Notes under the pieces: generated by a model | What the model was told of the DNA's origin: nothing | Seen by the model: only the letters and a program-made list of their open reading frames with translations | Database searches by the model: none | Shown: positions 1 through 7,644 of the stretch, one piece after another | How positions within the stretch are numbered: the first letter of the stretch is position 1 | How the letters are laid out: each line of letters starts with the position of its first letter | Program-made: the position numbers and the translations under genes | NCBI RefSeq assembly: GCF_050563545.1 | Contig: NZ_JBNXUM010000037.1 | Coordinates: forward strand, 1-64,000 | Direction: 5' to 3' | DNA length: 64,000 nt | DNA from: Falsiroseomonas sp050563545 | GTDB lineage: Bacteria > Pseudomonadota > Alphaproteobacteria > Acetobacterales > Acetobacteraceae

Positions 1-1
1 C

Positions 2-109
2 TGGCTCGGCGCGCCGCTCGGCGCGCGGCTGTGGCGCCGGCACGGTGCGCTGCCCGGCGCGGCGCTGGCGGGCGCGGCCTGCGCGGTTGCCGCGCATGTG
101 CTGGCCTGA
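2..109 (+). CDS. C-terminal fragment of an unidentified, probably membrane protein
   Basis: An open frame enters from the left edge of the window and stops at TGA 107-109, giving 35 residues. It contains a basic stretch (Arg-Leu-Trp-Arg-Arg-His) followed by an Ala/Gly/Leu/Val-rich C-terminus that could be a final transmembrane helix. The composition fits the end of an inner-membrane protein, but too little is visible to name a family. Codon use is typical of the region. Confidence 0.4.
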   Translation, partial: WLGAPLGARLWRRHGALPGAALAGAACAVAAHVLA

Positions 110-170
110 CGCGATGCTGACTTGACGTAGGCCCTTGCCGCCCCACCGGGGCTGCGCCTAGTTACTCTTC

Positions 171-1490
171 ATGACGTCCAGCGCGCGCGCGCTTCTCGCC
201 GTCGTCGTCGTCGCTGGCGGGCTCGGGGCTTTCCTGGCCGGCCAGTTCCTCGGCGATGCGCGCCCCGTGACGGTGACGGCGCTCGCGCCGCCGCCGCCCG
301 CGCCGCCGGTCGCTGCCCCGCCCGCGCAGCCCCCCGCGCCTGTCGCCCAGGCCCCGGCGCCCGAGCCGCCGCGCTTCGACGTGGTGCGCGTCGGCGCGCG
401 CGGCGTCGCCGTCATCGCCGGCCGCGCCGCTCCGGGGGCCGAGGTCGTGCTGATGGAGGACGGCCGCGAACTCGGCCGCGCGCGCGCCGATGCCCGCGGC
501 GAATGGGTCATCCTGCCGTCCGACCCGCTCCGTCCCGGCACGCGCCAGTTCACCCTGCTCGCCCGGCTCGGCGGGCAGGACGTTCCCGGCCCCGACACCG
601 TCGTCGTGGTGGTGCCCGAGGCCGCCATCGCGGATGCCCGCCCCGAGGACAGCCGCGCCGAGGCGATCCGCCGCGCCGAGGCCGATGCCCGCGCCCATGC
701 CGACGTCCTCAGCCGTGCCGAGCAGCAGCGGCGCGATGCCGAGGCGGTGCTGCAGGCCGCCCACGACGAGACCGCCCGCAGGGTCGCCGCGCGCGCCGAG
801 GAACAGGCCCGCGCCACCGAACGCGCCGCCGCCGAGCAGGCCCGCCGCGCCGAGGCCGCCGCCGAGCAGGCGCGCCGCGCCGATGGCCCCGCGCCGCAGC
901 CCCTCGTCGTGCTGCTGCCGCCCGCCCAGGCCGCGGCGCCGCGCCTGCTGCAGGGCCCGGCGCCGGCGTCTCAGCAATCCCTCGCCCTCGGCCTGGTGGA
1001 CTACGACGAGGGCGGCTTGATCCGCTTCGCCGGCACCGCCGCCCCCGGCAGCACGGTGCGCGTCTACGTCAACAACCAGCATGCCGGCGACGCCGCCGTG
1101 GATGCGCAGGGCCGCTGGGCGCTCGCGCCGGGCGAGCGCGTCTCGGTCGGGCGGCACACGCTGCGCCTCGACCAGGTCGCCGCCGCTGGCGCCGTCGCGG
1201 CGCGCATCGAGGTGCCCTTCCAGCGCGACGCGGTGGCGGAAGGCGCGGCGGATGGCCGCGTCGTGGTGCAGCCCGGCAACAATCTCTGGCGCCTGGCGCG
1301 CGCGAGCTATGGGCGCGGCACGCAGTTCACCGTGATCTATGACGCGAACCGCGAGCAGATACGCAACCCCAACCGGATCTTCCCCGGTCAGGTCTTCTCG
1401 GTGCCCGGCGCGCCGCTCGCGGCGTCGCCCGGCGCGCCGCTCGCGGCGTCGGCCGGTGCGACCCCCGCGGATTCCAGCCGGTCGAGATAG
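171..1490 (+). CDS. LysM-domain envelope protein with Ala-rich coiled-coil region
   Basis: This 439-residue protein has an N-terminal hydrophobic segment (about residues 7-27, signal anchor or signal peptide) and a Pro/Ala linker (38-67). An Ig-like beta segment follows (about 68-135), then a long Ala/Arg/Glu-rich probable coiled coil (about 150-240) and a second Ig-like segment (about 275-345). A LysM domain lies at about 363-413, with the typical G-N-N-L-W-R-L-A opening and an N-P-x-x-I-x-P-G-Q close. LysM domains bind peptidoglycan, so an extracytoplasmic, wall-associated role is likely; no enzymatic domain is visible. Its last 103 bases overlap the converging gene on the other strand. The tail after LysM includes a tandem duplication. 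Confidence 0.8.
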   Translation: MTSSARALLAVVVVAGGLGAFLAGQFLGDARPVTVTALAPPPPAPPVAAPPAQPPAPVAQAPAPEPPRFDVVRVGARGVAVIAGRAAPGAEVVLMEDGRELGRARADARGEWVILPSDPLRPGTRQFTLLARLGGQDVPGPDTVVVVVPEAAIADARPEDSRAEAIRRAEADARAHADVLSRAEQQRRDAEAVLQAAHDETARRVAARAEEQARATERAAAEQARRAEAAAEQARRADGPAPQPLVVLLPPAQAAAPRLLQGPAPASQQSLALGLVDYDEGGLIRFAGTAAPGSTVRVYVNNQHAGDAAVDAQGRWALAPGERVSVGRHTLRLDQVAAAGAVAARIEVPFQRDAVAEGAADGRVVVQPGNNLWRLARASYGRGTQFTVIYDANREQIRNPNRIFPGQVFSVPGAPLAASPGAPLAASAGATPADSSRSR

Positions 1491-1870
1491 GGATCGAGCG
1501 CCAGCGCGAAGCCGACCAGGGCCGAGACCAGCGCCACGGCACGGCCGGGTTCGGGCAGGTCGCATTCCGCTTCCAGCCGCAGCGCATGATCCGGCAGCAG
1601 CCGCAGCCGCCAGCCCGTGGGCAGGTCGCGGCGCAGGGACCGGATCAGGGCGAAGGCGCCGGGCCGGGCCTCGGGCCGCTCGGCGGTATAGGGCACGGCG
1701 CCGGCCGCCGCGGACAGCCGCACCCGCCGCGGCGTCACCACGGCCTCGCAGCCGCGGCCCCGCCAGGCGAAGCGCAGCGCGGGCCGGCCGCGCGGATGCA
1801 GCCCGCCATCGGGCTCGACGAGGAAGGCGCCGTGCGGGAAGGGGCCGAGCAGCGCGGGGGCAGCGTCCAT
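1388..1870 (-). CDS. Conserved-looking hypothetical protein, converging with the LysM gene
   Basis: From the ATG at 1870 this frame encodes 160 residues beginning M-D-A-A-P-A-L-L-G. The frame stays open further upstream, but that part overlaps the start of psd and is unlikely to be used. The body (about residues 1-135) has a balanced, globular-looking composition; the last 25 residues are a Gly/Ala/Pro repeat derived from the duplication at 1404-1451. No family was recognised. It is divergent from psd, with only 46 bases between the two starts, and converges on the LysM gene with a 103-base overlap. That overlap is unusual and makes the true 3' end of one of the two genes uncertain. Confidence 0.55.
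   Translation of the reverse strand: MDAAPALLGPFPHGAFLVEPDGGLHPRGRPALRFAWRGRGCEAVVTPRRVRLSAAAGAVPYTAERPEARPGAFALIRSLRRDLPTGWRLRLLPDHALRLEAECDLPEPGRAVALVSALVGFALALDPYLDRLESAGVAPADAASGAPGDAASGAPGTEKT
1404..1451. repeat. 24-bp perfect tandem duplication in two overlapping coding ends
   Basis: Two adjacent identical 24-base units occupy 1404-1427 and 1428-1451. Being a multiple of three, the duplication keeps both reading frames open. On the plus strand it encodes a repeated P-G-A-P-L-A-A-S unit in the LysM tail; on the minus strand it gives a repeated D-A-A-S-G-A-P-G unit in the hypothetical protein. Confidence 0.85.
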
Positions 1871-1916
1871 GCCGGCCTTGTTGTCCGGGAGAGGTGAAGG
1901 GACCATAAGCGCGGCC

Positions 1917-2600
1917 ATGAGCCTCGCCTCCACGATCCGCATGGTCCTGGCCCCCCCGCATCCCGCAGGCCGGCCCTTCATCTGGGGCGGCGCCGCCCTC
2001 GCCCTGGTCGGTCTGTTCCTGACGAAGTGGCTGTTCTGGCCGGCGCTGCTCTTCACGCTGTTCTGCCTCTATTTCTTCCGCGACCCCGAGCGGGTGACGC
2101 CGACCCGACACCAAGTCGTGGTCTCGCCGGCCGATGGGCGCGTGGTGCTGGTCGGGTCCGCCGTGCCGCCGCCGGAACTCGGCCTGGGCGACCAGCCGCT
2201 GCCCCGCATCGCGGTCTTCCTCTCGGTCCTCGACGTGCATGTGAACCGCATCCCGGTGGCGGGGGTGGTGACGAGGATCGCCTATCGCGCGGGCCTGTTC
2301 CTGAACGCTGCCCTCGACAAGGCCAGCGAGGATAACGAGCGCAACGCGCTGGTCGTGCGCATGACGGACGGCCGCGACGTCGCGGTGGTGCAGATCGCCG
2401 GCCTGATCGCGCGCCGCATCGTCTGCACCGTCAGGGAAGGCGACCGGCTCGAGGCCGGCGAGCGCTTCGGCATCATCCGCTTCGGCAGCCGCACCGATGT
2501 CTACCTGCCGCCGGGGACGAAGCTGCTGGCGCTGCCTGGCCAGATCATGACTGGCGGCGAGACCGTCATCGCGGAGCTTCCGGCGTTGGTGACGACATGA
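1917..2600 (+). CDS. psd: Phosphatidylserine decarboxylase, short (PSD-A) type
   Basis: Converts phosphatidylserine to phosphatidylethanolamine at the inner membrane using a pyruvoyl group made by self-cleavage. The ATG at 1917 gives 227 residues, the usual size of the short PSD class; an upstream in-frame start is possible but lacks support. A hydrophobic hairpin (about residues 22-55) is followed by an S-P-A-D-G-R-V motif, an H-V-N-R-I-P motif and an F-G-S-R motif near the C-terminus. Ser191 of that motif is the expected cleavage residue, leaving a roughly 37-residue alpha chain. The gene overlaps pssA by 4 bases (ATGA), so the two consecutive steps of PE synthesis are translationally coupled. 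Confidence 0.93.
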   Translation: MSLASTIRMVLAPPHPAGRPFIWGGAALALVGLFLTKWLFWPALLFTLFCLYFFRDPERVTPTRHQVVVSPADGRVVLVGSAVPPPELGLGDQPLPRIAVFLSVLDVHVNRIPVAGVVTRIAYRAGLFLNAALDKASEDNERNALVVRMTDGRDVAVVQIAGLIARRIVCTVREGDRLEAGERFGIIRFGSRTDVYLPPGTKLLALPGQIMTGGETVIAELPALVTT

Positions 2601-3487
2601 GCGAACCCGTCAGGAAACCCCAGCCCCTCCACCGCTTCGGCCGGCGCTTCCGGCCGCGCACCCGGCCGCGCTTCGAGGGGCTAAGCTTCAACCGGCTGAT
2701 CCCCAACCTGATGACGCTGCTCGGCCTCTGCGGGGGCCTGGTCGCGATCCGCTTCGCGATCGACGGGCGCTGGGCGCCGGCGGCGATCTGCATCGTTGTC
2801 GCCGGCGTGATCGACGGGCTGGACGGCCGCCTCGCGCGGCTGCTGAAGGCGACCAGCCGCTTCGGCGCGGAATTCGACAGCCTGGCGGATTTCCTGTCCT
2901 TCGGCGTCGCGCCGGCGCTCGTGCTCTACCTCTGGACGCTGCACGAGGTGGGGCCGATCGGCTTCGTGCCCTGCCTGCTTTTCGCGGTCTGCTCCTCGCT
3001 TCGGCTGGCGCGGTTCAACGCCTCGCTCGATGTCGGCGTGAGCAAGCCCAAGCCGGCCTATGCCTACAACTTCTTCACCGGCGTCCCGGCCCCGGCCGGG
3101 GCGGGCTGCGCGCTGTTCCCGCTGTTCGGCGCGCTCGCCTTCTCGGAATGGGGGTGGGAGGGCTTCGCGCATGCCATCCGCCATCCCGTGCTGGTCGGCA
3201 TCGTGCTGGTGATCGTGGGTGGGCTGATGGTCAGCACCCTGCCGACCTGGTCCTTCAAGAACTTCAAGGTGCCGCGAGCGGCGATCCTGCCGCTGCTGCT
3301 CGGCACCGGCGCCTATGTCGCGCTGCTGGTCGCCGAGCCCTGGGCGGCGCTGGCCGCGGCGGGAATCATCTATCTCGGCATGCTGCCCTTCTCCGTCCGT
3401 TCCTACCTCGGCCTGAAGGCCGAGGCCGAGGCGCTGATCGAGACCGTGGCCGACCCTGGCGCGAGGCCGCCGGCCAACCTTCCCTGA
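2597..3487 (+). CDS. pssA: CDP-diacylglycerol--serine O-phosphatidyltransferase
   Basis: Makes phosphatidylserine from CDP-diacylglycerol and serine, supplying Psd encoded just upstream. The 296-residue protein has a basic cytoplasmic N-terminus and several membrane segments. It carries the CDP-alcohol phosphotransferase signature D76-G-R-L-A-R81, G90, D94, D98, whose aspartates bind the metal and CDP. Its start overlaps the psd stop by 4 bases. A 7-bp inverted repeat 18 bases beyond the stop could end this two-gene transcript. Confidence 0.94.
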   Translation: MSEPVRKPQPLHRFGRRFRPRTRPRFEGLSFNRLIPNLMTLLGLCGGLVAIRFAIDGRWAPAAICIVVAGVIDGLDGRLARLLKATSRFGAEFDSLADFLSFGVAPALVLYLWTLHEVGPIGFVPCLLFAVCSSLRLARFNASLDVGVSKPKPAYAYNFFTGVPAPAGAGCALFPLFGALAFSEWGWEGFAHAIRHPVLVGIVLVIVGGLMVSTLPTWSFKNFKVPRAAILPLLLGTGAYVALLVAEPWAALAAAGIIYLGMLPFSVRSYLGLKAEAEALIETVADPGARPPANLP

Positions 3488-3504
3488 CCCGCCGGTCCCG
3501 ATTG

Positions 3505-3521
3505 CGGCCAGCCCCTGGCCG
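3505..3521 (+). terminator. Possible terminator hairpin after psd-pssA
   Basis: A 7-bp perfect stem (3505-3511 with 3515-3521) closes a CCC loop in the gap after pssA. There is no T-run, so intrinsic termination is only a suggestion. Confidence 0.3.
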
Positions 3522-3593
3522 GCGCAGGATCATTGCGTCGGGACAGAAAGCGCAGGGCCGCTTGCCGGCGCCACGGGTTGGGGAAGGAACGAG

Positions 3594-4424
3594 ATGAGGA
3601 TCCTGCTGTGCGCGGCGGTCGCCGCGCTGTGCGTGTCGGCGCCTGCCTACGCGCAGGACGCGGCGCTGCTGGAGCGCGGGCGCTACCTGGTGGAGGTCAC
3701 CGGGGCCTGCGGCAACTGCCACACGCCGATGGGCCCGAACGGCCCGGACATGAGCCGCAACCTCGCCGGTGGCAGCGTCTTCGACGAGCAGCCCTTCCGC
3801 GCGGTCTCCGCGAACATCACGCCGGACCCCGAGACCGGCATCGGCCGCTGGACCGACGCGCAGATCATGCGCGCGATCCGCGAGGGCATCCGCCCCGACG
3901 GCAGCCTGATCGGCCCGCCCATGCCCTTCGGCATGTATCGCGGCCTGTCCGACGGCGACCTGCAGGCCATGGTCGCTTATCTCCGCACCGTGCCTCCGGT
4001 GCGCAACGCCGTGGAGAAGAGCGTCTACCGCATGCCGCTGCCGCCGGCCTACGGCCCGCCCGTCGTCTCGGTCCCGCCGCCGGCGGACAACGCGGTGGCG
4101 CGCGGTGCGTATCTCGCCGGGCCGACGGCCCATTGCATGGAATGCCACACGCCGATGCTGCCGACCGGCCAGAACGACATGTCGCGCCTCGGCGCGGGCG
4201 GGATGCAGTTCAACGGACCCTGGGGCATCTCCGTCGCCGCGAACCTGACGCCGAACGGGCTGCGCGAATGGTCGGACGCCGAGATCGAGCGCGCGGTCCG
4301 CACCGGCGTGTCGCGCAACGGCCGGCAGTTGAATCCGCCGATGGCCTTCTGGGCCTATCGCAGCATGAGCGCGCAGGACATGTCGGACCTGATCGCCTAT
4401 CTGCGCTCGCTGCCGCCGCACTGA
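3594..4424 (+). CDS. Periplasmic di-haem cytochrome c
   Basis: An electron carrier or cytochrome subunit of a periplasmic dehydrogenase. The 276-residue protein starts with a clear signal peptide ending A-Y-A-Q (cleavage near residue 20). It carries two class I haem c motifs: C39-G-N-C42-H43 and C181-M-E-C184-H185. Both are followed by T-P-M, and the two halves look like an internal duplication. It resembles the cytochrome subunits of alcohol, aldehyde and sorbitol dehydrogenases but has two haems rather than three. No dehydrogenase lies next to it; the GMC proteins 20-35 kb away are possible but unproven partners. Confidence 0.9.
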   Translation: MRILLCAAVAALCVSAPAYAQDAALLERGRYLVEVTGACGNCHTPMGPNGPDMSRNLAGGSVFDEQPFRAVSANITPDPETGIGRWTDAQIMRAIREGIRPDGSLIGPPMPFGMYRGLSDGDLQAMVAYLRTVPPVRNAVEKSVYRMPLPPAYGPPVVSVPPPADNAVARGAYLAGPTAHCMECHTPMLPTGQNDMSRLGAGGMQFNGPWGISVAANLTPNGLREWSDAEIERAVRTGVSRNGRQLNPPMAFWAYRSMSAQDMSDLIAYLRSLPPH

Positions 4425-4428
4425 TCGC

Positions 4429-4845
4429 GTGACGCGCATTCGCGGCAGGCTGCCGCTGGTGATCGGGGGCCGCGCGGTGGAGATCACCGGCGGCCCCTTC
4501 GATGCCATCCCCGACGGCGCCTTCGGCGTGTGCCTCGAGCCTCACGCCGTGAAGGCGTGGCTGGCCGATGTCACGCTGCCGATGCCCGATTTCGGCCTGC
4601 CGGATCCGGTTGCGCTGAAGCAGGCGGTCGGCGCGGTGCTGGCGCAGCTTGCCGCGCATCCGGAGCGCCCCGTGCATGTCGGCTGCCGCGCGGGGATCGG
4701 GCGCACCGGGCTGTTCCTGGCCTGCCTGGCGCGCGCCGCCGGCGTGCAGGGCGATGCGCTGGACCATGTCCGCCGGCACTACTGCGCCGAGGCCGCGGAG
4801 ACGGAGGCCCAGCAGGCGATGGCGCGCCGCTTCACCTGGCCCTGA
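4429..4845 (+). CDS. Protein tyrosine/dual-specificity phosphatase-like protein
   Basis: A 138-residue protein using a GTG start 4 bases after the cytochrome stop, with no other plausible start nearby. The signature C86-R-A-G-I-G-R92-T is the C-x5-R phosphate-binding loop of cysteine phosphatases, followed by a hydrophobic helix as usual. Phosphatase activity is well supported by the motif, but the substrate (protein, phosphoinositide or nucleotide) cannot be read. The tight spacing suggests co-transcription with the cytochrome gene. The last 14 bases overlap the converging DMT transporter gene. Confidence 0.72.
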   Translation: MTRIRGRLPLVIGGRAVEITGGPFDAIPDGAFGVCLEPHAVKAWLADVTLPMPDFGLPDPVALKQAVGAVLAQLAAHPERPVHVGCRAGIGRTGLFLACLARAAGVQGDALDHVRRHYCAEAAETEAQQAMARRFTWP

Positions 4846-5743
4846 TCCAGCGGGCGATGCGCCCGTCGATCAGCAGCAGCCCGATCCCGATCACCGCCAT
4901 TCCCGCGACATGCCGCGGCAGCAGCTGCTCGCCGAGCGCAAGCGTGCCGAGGATCAGCGCGGTCACCGGCACCAGCAGCGTCACCAGCATCGCATTCGTC
5001 GCGCCGGCGCGGGCCATGATCGCGTAGAACAGCGCATAGGCGACCCCGGTCGAGACCAGCCCGAAGGCCACCAGCGCCGCGACGGCCTGCGCGGGCGGCG
5101 CCGGCATCGCCCAGGGCTGGTCGAAGACGAGCACCAGCGGCAGCATCATCAACGTCGAACTGATGCACTGCCCCGCCGCGACCGAAAGCGGCGGCAGCGC
5201 CGCGCTCCGCAGCCGCCGCGCCCAGACTGCCGAGATCCCGTAGCTCAGGCAGGCGCCGAGGCAGAGCAGGATGCCGAGAAGCTCGCCAGGCCGCCCGCCC
5301 GCGAAGGCCGCTGGCCCTGCCAGGACCGCGACACCCGCCAGCCCCGTCAGCGCGCCCGCCAGCGTGTTCGCGCGCAGCCGGTCGTCCGCCGTTGCGACAT
5401 GCAGGCAGAGCACCGCGAAGACCGGCGTCGCCGCATTCAGCACGCCCGCGAGCGAGGAGGGGATGAAGGTCTGCCCTGTCACGATCAGCGTGAAGGGCAG
5501 GGCGTTGTTGAACATGCCCATCCCCGCCACCGCCATCCATTGCGCGCGGCTGCGCGGCAGGGGCAGCCCGGCGATCGGGCAGGCCACGACCAGCGCGACG
5601 GCCGCGATCGCCACGCGGCCGAGCACGATGGTGAAGGGCCGAAAACCCGTCAGCGACACCGCAGCGAAGAAGAAGGACGCCCCCCAGATCACGGAGAGCA
5701 GCAGCAGCAGCCCCCAGAGCTTCCGCGTCATCGGCCCGGCCAT
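4832..5743 (-). CDS. EamA/DMT-family transporter
   Basis: A 303-residue inner-membrane protein with about ten hydrophobic helices in two similar halves, the layout of the EamA drug/metabolite exporters. The first helix begins right after M-T-R-K-L-W-G-L-L and includes the family-typical W-G-A-S-F-F. The frame stays open far upstream, but those codons cover a palindromic element and have no membrane character. The ATG at 5743 (or 5731) is therefore chosen. Substrate cannot be assigned; relatives export amino acids, metabolites or toxic compounds. Confidence 0.85.
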   Translation of the reverse strand: MAGPMTRKLWGLLLLLSVIWGASFFFAAVSLTGFRPFTIVLGRVAIAAVALVVACPIAGLPLPRSRAQWMAVAGMGMFNNALPFTLIVTGQTFIPSSLAGVLNAATPVFAVLCLHVATADDRLRANTLAGALTGLAGVAVLAGPAAFAGGRPGELLGILLCLGACLSYGISAVWARRLRSAALPPLSVAAGQCISSTLMMLPLVLVFDQPWAMPAPPAQAVAALVAFGLVSTGVAYALFYAIMARAGATNAMLVTLLVPVTALILGTLALGEQLLPRHVAGMAVIGIGLLLIDGRIARWIRAR

Positions 5744-5815
5744 GCCGCGCTTGTCGCCGGGATCGGGCGTCCGGCGCCATCCGCCCGTTGCGCGCAGCCG
5801 CCATGCGCCCTGAAA

Positions 5816-5858
5816 CCCTCTCCCGCCACAGGGGGGAAAGGGAAGGGTGAGGGGAGCG
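5816..5858. repeat. Dispersed palindromic C/G-rich element, copy C
   Basis: A run opening CCCTCTCCCGC and closing AGGGTGAGGGGAGCG lies between divergent genes. It shares its two ends with the longer copies at 21468-21537 and 29921-29991 but is shorter and less symmetric inside. Confidence 0.6.
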
Positions 5859-5915
5859 ACCCCGTTGCGCGTCCCCGCCCTTCTCGCGCAGCATCGCGCA
5901 GACCGGAGATCCCGC

Positions 5916-6665
5916 ATGACCGACACCATCGCCGTGCCCGAGGGCGGCTACCGCTTCATCCCCGGCGTGTACCAGTACAGCGCCGGCGTCGCTGCCGAGC
6001 CCGGCTTCACCCTGGAACGCGTGCGCTTCGCCAACCCCGTCCCGCTGACGGAGGGCTTCCGGCGCATCGCCGCTGCGCTGGACGCCGCCCGCCGCCCGAA
6101 AACCGCCTTCTGCGCCTGTGAGCTGCGCTCCCCCGCGCCCTTCACCGAGCGGGGCTTCGCCGCCTTCAACCGGATCTATGGCGGCGTTCTGCAGGAATGG
6201 GGACTGTTCCGCGACGGCAGGAACCCGGTCGCGCGATCCAATGTCTGCCCCGAGATCGCCCCGCCCGCCGAGCCGTCCTTCCACGCCTTCGTCTACACCG
6301 TGCCCGACGCTGCGCCGCCCTCCTTTGCGGTGGCCGGCAGTGGCGAGGCGCCGGAGGGCAGGTCCAACTACCGCGACCACATCATCGCCCGCGGCGACAC
6401 GACGCCCGAGGGCCTGGTGACCAAGGCGCGCTGGGTGCTGGGCGAGATGGAGCGCCGCATGGGGCTGCTCGGCGCCGCGTGGAAGGACACCACGGCGGTG
6501 CAGGTCTACTGCGTGCGCGACATCCATCCCTTCCTGGCGGACGAGCTCGTCGCGCGCGGCGCCGCGCGGCACGGCGTGACCTGGCAGTTCTGCCGCCCGC
6601 CGGTGGTCGAGCTGGACTACGAGATGGATTGCCGCGGCCTGTTCCGCGAGCGCGTGCTGGCCTGA
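5916..6665 (+). CDS. RidA/YjgF-like protein, possible aminomuconate-type deaminase
   Basis: A 249-residue soluble protein, longer than the usual 130-residue RidA enamine deaminase. The central and C-terminal parts recall the Rid fold, including an F-N-R-I-Y-G segment and an R-P-P-V-V-E-L-D-Y-E-M-D stretch near the end. Some long Rid-like proteins deaminate aminomuconate-type intermediates of aromatic degradation, which would suit this catabolic setting, but that link is inference. The ATG at 5916 follows a GGAG-like site. The next gene, a TctC protein, starts 17 bases downstream, so the two are probably co-transcribed. Confidence 0.5.
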   Translation: MTDTIAVPEGGYRFIPGVYQYSAGVAAEPGFTLERVRFANPVPLTEGFRRIAAALDAARRPKTAFCACELRSPAPFTERGFAAFNRIYGGVLQEWGLFRDGRNPVARSNVCPEIAPPAEPSFHAFVYTVPDAAPPSFAVAGSGEAPEGRSNYRDHIIARGDTTPEGLVTKARWVLGEMERRMGLLGAAWKDTTAVQVYCVRDIHPFLADELVARGAARHGVTWQFCRPPVVELDYEMDCRGLFRERVLA

Positions 6666-6682
6666 TCAGGGGGACACCGACA

Positions 6683-7642
6683 ATGCTGAAACGCAGGACG
6701 CTTGCCGCCGCGCTGCTCGCGACGCCGACGCTGGCTCGTGCGCAGAACTGGGCACCGACCCAGCCGGTGCGCGTGATCATCCCCTTCCCGCCGGGCGGCA
6801 CGATGGATCCCGTCGTGCGCATCGTGCAGGAGATCATGACGCGCGAGCTCGGCCAGCCCATCGTCGTGGACCACAAGCCCGGCGGGGCGACGGTGGTCGG
6901 CACCACCGAGGCATTTCGGGCGCCCGCCGACGGCCACACCACGATCATGGTCGCCAACAGCTTCGCGGCCAACGTCACCCTGCGACCGACCACGCCGTAC
7001 AGCGGGCTGCGCGACTTCGCGCCGGTCGTGATGGCGACCGTCGTGCCGCATGTGCTGGCCGTGCATCCTTCCGTCGCGCGCGACTTCAACGGCTTCCTGG
7101 AAGCCGGCCGCCGGCCCGGCGCGGGGCTGTCCTTCGGCAGCTACGGGATCGGTACGTCCAACCACCTCGGCGGCGAGCAGCTGCGCGAGACCGCGCGGCT
7201 CAATGCGACGCATGTGCCCTATCTCAATCCCGCGCAGGCCCATAACGACCTCATCGGCGGGCGGCTGCAGTTCATGCTGGCCAACCTGCCCGACATGATC
7301 CAGCCTGCGCAGATTGGCCAGGTGCGCCCGGTCGCGATCTCCGCCCCGGCGCGGGTGCGCGAGCTGCCGGACACGCCGACCATGGCGGAGCTCGGCTTTC
7401 CCGTGGTGCTGTCCGACAGCTGGTTCGGCCTGGTCGCGCGCAGCAACGTCCCCGCGCCGGCGCGCGCGCGGCTCGAGGCCGCCTGGGTCGCCGCGCTGAA
7501 CCGGCCCGAGGTGAGGGGAAGGCTCGAGGAGATGGGCTTCACCGTCCTGGCCTATGGGTCCGACCGCTTCGGCCAGGAAATCGCCCGCTACACCGAGACC
7601 TACGCCGAGGTGATCAGGGCGAACAACATCAGGGTGGAGTAG
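6683..7642 (+). CDS. TctC/Bug-family periplasmic binding protein (1 of 4)
   Basis: Solitary substrate-binding protein of the tripartite tricarboxylate transporter type, 319 residues. It has a signal peptide (M-L-K-R-R-T-L, cleavage near A-R-A-Q) and the family N-terminal signature P-V-R-V-I-I-P-F-P-P-G-G. A G-T-S-N-H-L-G-G segment and the H-V-P-Y beta strand complete the picture. Relatives bind small carboxylates, often aromatic or dicarboxylic acids. No TctA or TctB membrane subunit is in the window, as is common for this expanded family. It is the second gene of a pair with the RidA-like gene. Confidence 0.9.
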   Translation: MLKRRTLAAALLATPTLARAQNWAPTQPVRVIIPFPPGGTMDPVVRIVQEIMTRELGQPIVVDHKPGGATVVGTTEAFRAPADGHTTIMVANSFAANVTLRPTTPYSGLRDFAPVVMATVVPHVLAVHPSVARDFNGFLEAGRRPGAGLSFGSYGIGTSNHLGGEQLRETARLNATHVPYLNPAQAHNDLIGGRLQFMLANLPDMIQPAQIGQVRPVAISAPARVRELPDTPTMAELGFPVVLSDSWFGLVARSNVPAPARARLEAAWVAALNRPEVRGRLEEMGFTVLAYGSDRFGQEIARYTETYAEVIRANNIRVE

Positions 7643-7644
7643 CG

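Noticed and set aside
162..2240. 692-codon open frame on the minus strand
   Set aside because: It is antisense to the LysM and psd genes, very rich in Arg and Gly, and shows no domain. In such GC-rich DNA long shadow frames are expected.
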